Shown here: piece by piece, positions 1 to 4,821 of the stretch
Layout of the letters: each line of letters opens with the position of its first letter
Position numbering within the stretch: position 1 is the first letter of the stretch
From: Pseudomonadota bacterium
GTDB lineage: Bacteria; Pseudomonadota; Alphaproteobacteria; Acetobacterales; Acetobacteraceae
Assembly (NCBI GenBank): GCA_021845555.1
Contig: JAJZVS010000235.1
Location: forward strand, 1 to 6,245
DNA: 6,245 bases
Direction of reading: 5' to 3'
Translations under genes and position numbers: made by a program
Notes under the pieces: model-generated
What the model saw: only the letters and a program-made list of their open reading frames with translations
Databases searched by the model: none
Told to the model about the DNA's origin: nothing

Positions 1-426
1 CTGGGAGAAGACGCGGTCGCCGAGCGTCGGATATTTCCGGAGCTCGATCTCGTTGCCGGCGTTCAGGATGCGCTTGAGCGGCGTCGGCACCGGCGGCAAC
101 GAGCCGGGGCCGCCTTCGCGGACACCGCCGATCCCGTCCGAATGCGGATTTTCCTGGAACGCACGGGAGATCGGATCCTCCGCCCCCGCCGGCGTCTTGC
201 GGCCGATGTAGGAGCAGTAGATCGGCGGCGCGACGATGCCGCCGAACTTGGTGGTCTTGGCGAAGTCGTCGTCCCAGTAGCGCGGGTCGGGGTCCATGAT
301 CGCGTTGGTGAAGATGCGCAGGCCCTCCCGCTCGATGCCCCAATGGGGGCTGGCCTCGATCTTGTCGCCGGTGACGCCGATCACCGCGCGGATTTCCGCG
401 GTCAGCGGATTTTTTGTTTCGCTCAT
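1..426 (-). CDS. MaoC N-terminal-type (FAS1-like) dehydratase subunit, partial (C-terminus beyond left edge)
   Basis: The reading frame starts at the ATG at 426-424 and stays open to the window edge, giving 142 residues that begin MSETKNPLTAEIRAVIG. A GGAG ribosome-binding site (complement of 433-436) lies 6 nt before the start. The motif MDPDPRYWDD (about residues 44-53) followed by FGGIVAPP is typical of the MaoC N-terminal/FAS1-like dehydratase domain, a hot-dog fold. In two-subunit (R)-hydratases of the HadA/HadB type, this subunit pairs with a separate catalytic MaoC protein and helps bind the acyl chain. The protein is clearly paralogous to the subunit at 2289-2813: both share MSE...RAVIG, MDP.PRYWD and GG.VAPP. 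It lies 63 bp downstream of the lyase-like gene, in the same direction, with a strong GC hairpin in the gap. About 25-40 residues are probably missing, judging by the 174-residue paralogue. No catalytic partner is visible; it could lie just beyond the left edge. The substrate is unknown. Confidence 0.86.
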   Translation of the reverse strand, partial: MSETKNPLTAEIRAVIGVTGDKIEASPHWGIEREGLRIFTNAIMDPDPRYWDDDFAKTTKFGGIVAPPIYCSYIGRKTPAGAEDPISRAFQENPHSDGIGGVREGGPGSLPPVPTPLKRILNAGNEIELRKYPTLGDRVFSQ

Positions 427-443
427 ACGAGGCTCCGTTGCGT

Positions 444-472
444 CCCCGCGCGCCGTCCGGCGGCGCGCGGGG
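444..472. repeat. Perfect 12-bp GC-rich inverted repeat (intercistronic hairpin)
   Basis: The arms are CCCCGCGCGCCG (444-455) and CGGCGCGCGGGG (461-472), which are exact reverse complements separated by the 5-nt loop TCCGG. The hairpin sits between the stop of the lyase-like gene (490-492) and the start of the next gene (426). No U-tract follows on the minus strand, so a classic intrinsic terminator is not supported. It could act as an mRNA-stability or processing element, or attenuate downstream expression. The structure is seen directly; the role is inference. Confidence 0.7.
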
Positions 473-489
473 GATCGTGCGTGGGTCCG

Positions 490-1686
490 CTACTTCGCCG
501 GCACCATCGGCTTCGGGAAGAACGCCTCCTCCCACGGCCAGGCGCCATCGGGCTCGTAGGTCGGCAGCCCGGCCTGCACGCGGTCGAGATACGGGCTGGT
601 GATCGGCTTGTCCCACGGATAGATGCAGCCTTCGTAGGCCTTCGGGCCGAGCTTGAAATGCTTGGCCTGCTCGATCGTTTCGACAAACGGGGCATTCGCG
701 TCGTACTGCTGCTCCCGCTTGATGGGCCGCGGGCCGGTACGCGAGACGTGGCCCCAGGCGTAGCGGCCGATCATCTTCTCCAGCATCCAGGCGCAGGCGA
801 TCAGCTTGTCGAGATCGACCCCGGTCTCGATCCCCATGCCTTCCAGCATGTGCATGAAGTCCTCGGTCGGGGCCATGCCGGTCGCGCGGCCGTTGCCGCA
901 ATACGGGCAGCCGCCGATGCCGCCGACGGTGCCCTGCAGATGCAGCGTGTCGTCCCCGTTCAGCGCCTTGATGGCCGCATAGGCCGAGGTGATCGCCATG
1001 CCGCGGCTGTTGTGCAGATGGGCGCTGAAGGTGTTGATCTCCGGCCAGCGGCGCTTCACGCGGCCGAAGATGTCTTCCACCTTCACCGGATGGCACCAGC
1101 CCATCGGGTCGCCGATGCTGACCGACGTGACCTTGATGCCGACGGCGTCCCACAACGCGTGCTGCTTCTCCAGGAAGGCCATCGTCTGGTCGACGCTGAA
1201 GTCGCCGACGAAATTGGAACCGAAGGTCGCGTTAGTACCGATGCCGGCTTCCTTGACCCCGCTTTCCACCGCCGCGGCGATGACCTTCGGCCAGAGGGCC
1301 ATTTCCTGCATCTGCGAGCGGTTGGTGTTGCGGCGGGCGAACACGTCGCACTGGTGGACGCGCAACTGCGGCCGCTTGCTGCGGACGATCGTCAGCGGCG
1401 GCGCGTATTGTTTCGCCCGCTCCACGCCCCGCTCGTTCAGCGCCAGCGCGGTGTACATGACGCCGGGCTTGGGATGGAAGCGTCGAACAATCTCGTCGAT
1501 CTCCGCCATCTGGGGGGTGTATTTCGGACTGACGAAGGAGCCGACGACGATCTGCTTCAGCCCGGTCTCCGAGAGCGCGTCCAGCAGTTCGACCTTGGCG
1601 CTGACCGGGATCTTGGCATCCTCGATCTGCATGCCCTCGCGCATGACTTCTTCGGTGTAGACGATCGTTGGGTAGCGTCCCGGCAT
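490..1686 (-). CDS. HMG-CoA-lyase-like (HMGL/DRE-TIM superfamily) acyl-CoA lyase or related enzyme
   Basis: This is a 398-residue protein of the HMGL-like pyruvate carboxyltransferase/DRE-TIM family, cytoplasmic, expected to cleave or form a C-C bond next to a CoA thioester. The start at 1686 was chosen over an in-frame ATG 10 codons upstream because AGGAG (complement of 1694-1698) lies 7 nt before it. Landmarks by eye against HMG-CoA lyase are REGMQ (16-20) at the RDGLQ site, SFVSPK.TPQMA (50-61), IGDPMG (191-196), the metal-binding pair H223-L-H225, and GGCPY with C260 at the catalytic-cysteine loop, followed by TED (274-276) and MLEGMGI. Several usual ligand positions differ: Asp to Glu17, the Glu of 'EVTSF' to Val48, and the 'SGN' Asn to Met271. 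The protein is about 100 residues longer than a typical HMG-CoA lyase, with an aromatic, Pro-rich C-terminal extension. Its placement between hydratase subunits suggests cleavage of a 3-hydroxyacyl-CoA such as an HMG- or citramalyl-like ester. The exact substrate cannot be told. Confidence 0.88.
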   Translation of the reverse strand: MPGRYPTIVYTEEVMREGMQIEDAKIPVSAKVELLDALSETGLKQIVVGSFVSPKYTPQMAEIDEIVRRFHPKPGVMYTALALNERGVERAKQYAPPLTIVRSKRPQLRVHQCDVFARRNTNRSQMQEMALWPKVIAAAVESGVKEAGIGTNATFGSNFVGDFSVDQTMAFLEKQHALWDAVGIKVTSVSIGDPMGWCHPVKVEDIFGRVKRRWPEINTFSAHLHNSRGMAITSAYAAIKALNGDDTLHLQGTVGGIGGCPYCGNGRATGMAPTEDFMHMLEGMGIETGVDLDKLIACAWMLEKMIGRYAWGHVSRTGPRPIKREQQYDANAPFVETIEQAKHFKLGPKAYEGCIYPWDKPITSPYLDRVQAGLPTYEPDGAWPWEEAFFPKPMVPAK

Positions 1687-1765
1687 GGCGTTTCTCCTGA
1701 CCCGATCCTGGTACATCCTGCGTCGCGTCGCGCGGGTGGTTCGCTTTGACGCTAGACCCGACCCC

Positions 1766-1791
1766 CGCCGCCCGTCAATCGCCGCCCGTCA
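1766..1791. repeat. Short tandem duplication (two 12-bp copies, 14-bp period) at a stop codon
   Basis: CGCCGCCCGTCA occurs at 1766-1777 and again at 1780-1791. On the minus strand the first copy read includes the TGA stop of the catalytic MaoC gene, and the second repeats that TGA in the 3' flank. It looks like a replication-slippage duplication. No function is evident. Confidence 0.65.
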
Positions 1792-2280
1792 CTCCGACAC
1801 GCGCGGCCCGAGGCAGGCGGCGTCGAACGGATAGGGCACCGCCGGCCCGCCGCGACACGGCAGCACCACGCGCGCGGTGCCGGGCGTGCTCTCGACGCCC
1901 TTCTCGTTCTTCAGCCCGATGGCCAGGTTGACCACGCCGTAGTCGCCGCGCCGTTCCTTTCCCCTGACGCGGCCCCAGGCGGTCAGCGTTTCGCCGGGCA
2001 CGTTCATGCCGCGGAACTGGAAGCCCATCCGCCACAGCCAGCCGCCCTCCCCGGCCCAATCGACCAGCAGCTGGATCAGCACATGCTGCTTCCAGGAACC
2101 GTTCACCATCACGTCCGGCAGCTTGTCGTGGCCGGTAGCATATTTCCAGTCGTAATGAATCCGGTGCCAGTTCTCCATCGCCGCCGACCAGCGCATGATG
2201 TGCGCGGTGCTCATCGGCCCCTTCACGACGCCCGGGATGTCGTCGCCCACCGTCACGTCGTCGAAATACAGATCGCTCAT
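1789..2280 (-). CDS. MaoC-type (R)-hydratase/acyl dehydratase, catalytic subunit
   Basis: This is a 163-residue hot-dog-fold protein of the MaoC dehydratase family, expected to hydrate an enoyl-CoA reversibly to a (3R)-hydroxyacyl-CoA in the cytoplasm. It begins MSDLYFDDVTVGDDIP, the usual opening of MaoC catalytic domains. The hydratase motif lies at about residues 27-48 as WSAAMENWHRIHYDWKYA, with H42 at the catalytic histidine position. The residue five places before that His, normally the catalytic Asp (D-x-N-P-x-H), is Asn37, with Glu36 beside it. LPDVMVNGSWKQHVLIQLL (54-72) and FRGMNVPGETLTAWGRV (89-105) match the later conserved blocks. The start has GAGG (complement of 2287-2290) 6 nt upstream, embedded in the stop region of the preceding gene, so translation is probably coupled. 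It most likely forms a heterodimer with the protein at 2289-2813, as HadB does with HadA. The substrate is unknown. Confidence 0.88.
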   Translation of the reverse strand: MSDLYFDDVTVGDDIPGVVKGPMSTAHIMRWSAAMENWHRIHYDWKYATGHDKLPDVMVNGSWKQHVLIQLLVDWAGEGGWLWRMGFQFRGMNVPGETLTAWGRVRGKERRGDYGVVNLAIGLKNEKGVESTPGTARVVLPCRGGPAVPYPFDAACLGPRVSE

Positions 2281-2288
2281 GGCCCGCC

Positions 2289-2813
2289 TCAGCGCAGGAT
2301 GGTGGTGGTGACGGTCTCGATCAGCCGCGCGCCGGCCTCGCCGGTATAGGTGTCGGCGACGACGACGAACACCATCGGTCCGCTGCGCCCCGCGCGCTGA
2401 TAGATGTCGAGGTAGCTGCTGGACCGATAGATCGGTTCGCCAATTCGGGCGTAGCGGAAGAACTCGTATTCGTAGCCGCCGTTGAGCAGCCGGGTGAGCG
2501 GCACCTCCACCGGCGGGAGGCCGCGGAAGCTGCGCGTGTTGCCGTCGAAATCCGGCTCCTCCATGCGATCGAGCGGATCTGCTTCGGTCGGGCCGCGACG
2601 GAACGCGTGGGTCGGGAATGCCGGCGGGGCCACCAGGCCGCCGTAGCGGCTGGATTTCGCCCAGCGCTCGTCCCAGTAGCGTGGCGCCGGATCCATCACC
2701 GCCTGGTAGAAGCGGCGCACCTCGCTCGCCTCCACCGGATGGCACGCGAGCAGCGGGCCGTTGCTGGCACCGATCACGGCGCGCACCGCCGGGGTGATGT
2801 AGCTCTCGCTCAT
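2289..2813 (-). CDS. MaoC N-terminal-type (FAS1-like) dehydratase subunit, partner of the catalytic MaoC
   Basis: This is a 174-residue protein, MSESYITPAVRAVIG..., of the MaoC N-terminal/FAS1-like dehydratase domain family. Diagnostic segments are MDPAPRYWDERWA (about 40-52) and YGGLVAPPAFP (57-67), followed by LPPVEVPLTRLLNGGYEYEFFRY and a C-terminal VTTTILR. The frame is open further upstream, but this ATG is chosen because it aligns with the paralogue at 1-426 (both begin MSE) and follows an AGG-type ribosome-binding site. It is probably the first gene of the minus-strand operon. It ends 8 bp before the catalytic MaoC subunit, which indicates a co-translated two-subunit hydratase. In HadAB-type enzymes this subunit lacks the catalytic His/Asp motif and shapes the acyl pocket, and no such motif is seen here. 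Whether the substrate is a CoA ester is inferred from the neighbouring lyase-like gene. Confidence 0.87.
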   Translation of the reverse strand: MSESYITPAVRAVIGASNGPLLACHPVEASEVRRFYQAVMDPAPRYWDERWAKSSRYGGLVAPPAFPTHAFRRGPTEADPLDRMEEPDFDGNTRSFRGLPPVEVPLTRLLNGGYEYEFFRYARIGEPIYRSSSYLDIYQRAGRSGPMVFVVVADTYTGEAGARLIETVTTTILR

Positions 2814-2965
2814 GGGGGCCTGCTTTCGGGTCGGACGTTGCCTGTCGGGCCGCACGGGACCGGCGATCGCGATCAGCTTAGGAACATCGGGAGCGCCGAT
2901 CCACCGTCCGGCAAGCGCCCGTCCGGCTCGCTTCCGCCGCCGAGGCCGCTGCCGCGCCAGGAACG

Positions 2966-2988
2966 GCGCGCGCGCCTGGGCAGCGCGC
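2966..2988. repeat. GC hairpin (GCGCGCGC arms)
   Basis: GCGCGCGC at 2966-2973 and 2981-2988 flank the 7-nt loop CTGGGCA. Alternating GC is self-complementary and common in DNA this GC-rich, so significance is low. It would lie in the untranslated leader of the minus-strand operon if transcription starts near 3100. Confidence 0.4.
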
Positions 2989-3078
2989 GCTCGCCCATGC
3001 GGGTTCAACAAACCAGATATGCGAATTGACCGGGATCCGGCTCGGGTGCCGGGCGGGGAACGGCTCCCGTCACGCTGC

Positions 3079-3111
3079 GGTGCGGCGACGTGTTTGTTGC
3101 GTCGCAGCACC
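3079..3111. repeat. Inverted repeat with 12-bp arms (one mismatch), candidate operator or leader hairpin
   Basis: GGTGCGGCGACG (3079-3090) pairs with CGTCGCAGCACC (3100-3111) at 11 of 12 positions around the 9-nt loop TGTTTGTTG. It lies in the divergent spacer, 266 bp from the hydratase start and about 205 bp from the transporter start. It could be a regulator-binding dyad or an RNA hairpin in a leader. The symmetry is seen directly; the role is inference. Confidence 0.55.
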
Positions 3112-3183
3112 CGCCATCGGATCGTGCCATGTCAATAAATATGGACCCGGTCTCCAACGTATGCTTTTCTGGGATGCTTGCTT

Positions 3184-3209
3184 GATGTCCAGCCAGCTGG
3201 GGCGACATC
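3184..3209. promoter_or_regulatory. 26-bp imperfect dyad, candidate operator upstream of the MFS gene
   Basis: The outer arms GATGTC (3184-3189) and GACATC (3204-3209) are concentric with the central palindrome CCAGCTGG (3193-3200), so 10 of 13 symmetric pairs match. It lies 106 bp before the transporter ATG. The two-fold symmetric layout is what a dimeric repressor or activator would recognise. No regulator gene is in the window to assign to it. Confidence 0.4.
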
Positions 3210-3315
3210 GGGATTGGCTTGCCGATGGTGGCCCAGGGTTCTGCCAACGTATTCGACCGCACAACGACAAATACGCCGGCAACGGTACGGAAACGTCCAC
3301 GGGAGCAAACAAACA

Positions 3316-4710
3316 ATGAGCACGTCGCGCACAACGACGCCAGCCGCAATGATCACCGCCCGGCTCGACCGCCTGCCGGCCACGCGGCACATGTGGGTCC
3401 TGGTACTGCTGCTCTCGCTCGGCAGTTGCTTCGAGATCTACGATCTGTTCTTCACCGCCTATGTCGCGCCGGCGCTGTTCAAGGCGCATATCTTCACCGC
3501 CACCACCGTCTCGTTCTTCGGCATGACGGGGCTGGCGAGCTTCATCGCCGCGCTGTTCCTCGGCCTGTTCGTCGGCACCATCGTGTTCTCCTATGTCGCG
3601 GACCGCTATGGCCGGCGCCGGATCTTCATCTTCTCGCTGCTCTGGTACTCCGCCGCCACCGCCATCCTGGCGTTCCAGAGCACCGCGAATGCGATCAACT
3701 TCTGGCGCTTCATCGGCGGCATCGGCATCGGGGTGGAGCTGGTGACGATCGATGCCTATCTCTCGGAACTGATGCCCCGGACGATTCGCGGCAAGGCCTT
3801 CGCCTTCCAGCAGGGCATCGGCCAGATCGCCGTGCCGCTGGTGGCGTTCCTGGCCTGGATCCTGGTGCCGATCGCCCCGCTCGGCCTGGACGGTTGGCGC
3901 TGGGTGGTGCTGATCGGCTCGGTCGGCGCGGTCTTCGTGTGGTTCCTGCGCCTCGGCCTGCCGGAGTCGCCGCGCTGGCTCGCTCAGCAAGGCCGTCTCG
4001 ACGAAGCCGAGGCGGTGATGGCCGTGATCGAGGCCAAGGTGGCGGCAGAATATGGCCAGCCGCTGCCGCCGATCGGCGCGCCGGAGATGGAACTACCGCG
4101 CGCCGGGAGCTACCTGGAAATCTTCAGCCCCGAATATCGCAAGCGCACCATCATGCTGTCGGTGTTCCAGTTCTTCCAGACCATCGGTTTCTACGGCTTC
4201 GCCAACTGGGTGCCAACCCTGCTGATCGCCAAGGGCATCCATGTGACGCAGACGCTCGAGTACACCTTCATCATCGCGCTCGCCTTCCCGATCTGGCCAC
4301 TGGTCAGCATGCTCTATGCCGACAAGATGGAGCGGAAGTGGCAGATCTGCGCGAGTGCGCTCTGCATCGCCGTGTTCGGGATGATCTTCGCCGCGCAGAC
4401 CTCCGGCGGGGCGATCATCGTCATCGGCCTGTTGCAGACGATGTCGATCATGTGGCTATCGTTCTCGCTGCACACATACCAGGCGGAACTCTACCCCACG
4501 CGGATGCGCGCCCGCGCGGTGGGCTTCACCTATTCCTTCAGCCGCATCAGCGTGGTGTTTACCTCCTACATGGTGGCCGCGATGCTGAAGAACTTCGGCG
4601 TCAACGGGGTGTTCGTCTTCATCGCCCTGGCGATGGCGATCGTCATCGGCGTGATCGGCAGCTTCGGGCCGCGCACCACGCGGCTCGCGCTGGAGCAGAT
4701 CTCACACTGA
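3316..4710 (+). CDS. MFS transporter, sugar-porter/metabolite:H+ symporter type
   Basis: This is a 464-residue inner-membrane permease of the major facilitator superfamily with about 12 hydrophobic segments; the first spans roughly residues 26-47 and the last roughly 432-452. Family signatures are FEIYDLF in TM1 (39-45, an acidic pair like the D-x-x-D of metabolite:H+ symporters), the loop 2-3 motif DRYGRRR (96-102), RFIGGIGIGVE (131-141), SELMPRTIRGK (150-160), LPESPRWL (215-222), and ELYPTRMRARAVG (391-403). The PESPR and E-x-x-PT-x-x-R motifs are typical of sugar-porter and aromatic/organic-acid symporter families. A central cytoplasmic loop lies at about 222-275. The start at 3316 follows GGGAG (3301-3305) at a somewhat long 10-nt spacing; the next in-frame ATG at 3349 lacks a visible site. 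Lying next to acyl-CoA catabolic genes, it probably imports an organic acid by proton symport. The substrate is not known. Confidence 0.9.
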   Translation: MSTSRTTTPAAMITARLDRLPATRHMWVLVLLLSLGSCFEIYDLFFTAYVAPALFKAHIFTATTVSFFGMTGLASFIAALFLGLFVGTIVFSYVADRYGRRRIFIFSLLWYSAATAILAFQSTANAINFWRFIGGIGIGVELVTIDAYLSELMPRTIRGKAFAFQQGIGQIAVPLVAFLAWILVPIAPLGLDGWRWVVLIGSVGAVFVWFLRLGLPESPRWLAQQGRLDEAEAVMAVIEAKVAAEYGQPLPPIGAPEMELPRAGSYLEIFSPEYRKRTIMLSVFQFFQTIGFYGFANWVPTLLIAKGIHVTQTLEYTFIIALAFPIWPLVSMLYADKMERKWQICASALCIAVFGMIFAAQTSGGAIIVIGLLQTMSIMWLSFSLHTYQAELYPTRMRARAVGFTYSFSRISVVFTSYMVAAMLKNFGVNGVFVFIALAMAIVIGVIGSFGPRTTRLALEQISH

Positions 4711-4732
4711 CCGCGCGGGAGATCGGCGGAGC

Positions 4733-4758
4733 CCGGGGGCAGCGCACGCCGCCCCCGG
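4733..4758. terminator. GC hairpin after the MFS gene, weak terminator or processing site
   Basis: CCGGGGGC (4733-4740) and GCCCCCGG (4751-4758) form an 8-bp stem with a 10-nt loop. A second small stem, GGCGC (4757-4761) with GCGCC (4768-4772) around CTCTTT, overlaps its right arm. No U-tract follows, so read-through into the hydrolase gene is likely. The second stem and the first share bases and could be mutually exclusive. Confidence 0.3.
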
Positions 4759-4821
4759 CGCCTCTTTGCGCCGCCGCCCCGGATCGACATAGTCGCGCGC
4801 ATCCGTTCTGGGAGAGCCCGC

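Larger units (their letters stand above)
2814..3315. promoter_or_regulatory. Divergent intergenic region between the hydratase/lyase operon and the transporter gene
   Basis: This 502-bp stretch has no convincing gene on either strand; the frames through it resemble no known family and end or begin in neighbouring genes. The part from about 3090 to 3315 is visibly richer in A/T than the rest, as expected for promoters. It holds a GCGCGCGC inverted repeat (2966-2988), a 12-bp-arm dyad (3079-3111), a 26-bp dyad (3184-3209), and two CCAACGTAT copies (3154-3162 and 3244-3252). A TTGACA hexamer reads on the minus strand at 3135-3130, but no good -10 box follows. Promoters for both directions must lie here or be shared; their exact positions cannot be assigned. 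Confidence 0.6.

Noticed and set aside
142..1749. Long plus-strand open frame (535 codons) opposite the lyase-like gene
   Set aside because: It is antisense to a gene with clear family motifs and a good ribosome-binding site; its translation is Arg/Asp/His/Leu-rich without family resemblance, a usual artefact of high-GC DNA.
2865..2874. 10-bp palindrome GATCGCGATC
   Set aside because: Short GATC/CG palindromes are frequent in DNA of this composition; no supporting context.
2814..3110. N-terminal extension of the first MaoC subunit by up to 99 codons
   Set aside because: The extension is Arg/Ala-rich with no domain similarity, and the start at 2813 aligns with the paralogue's MSE start.
3107..3135. 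Minus-strand sigma-70 (TTGACA at 3135-3130) or sigma-54-like (TGGCACG) promoter for the hydratase operon
   Set aside because: No acceptable -10 hexamer lies 16-18 bp after TTGACA, and the -12 GC element required 10 bp after the GG of the sigma-54 motif is absent.
3070..3990. Minus-strand open frame opposite the transporter start
   Set aside because: Charged low-complexity translation (many E, R, Q, D) arising antisense to membrane-segment codons; no start signal.
4733..4772. Strong intrinsic terminator between the MFS and hydrolase genes
   Set aside because: The stems are GC-rich, but no T-tract follows; kept only as a low-confidence feature.
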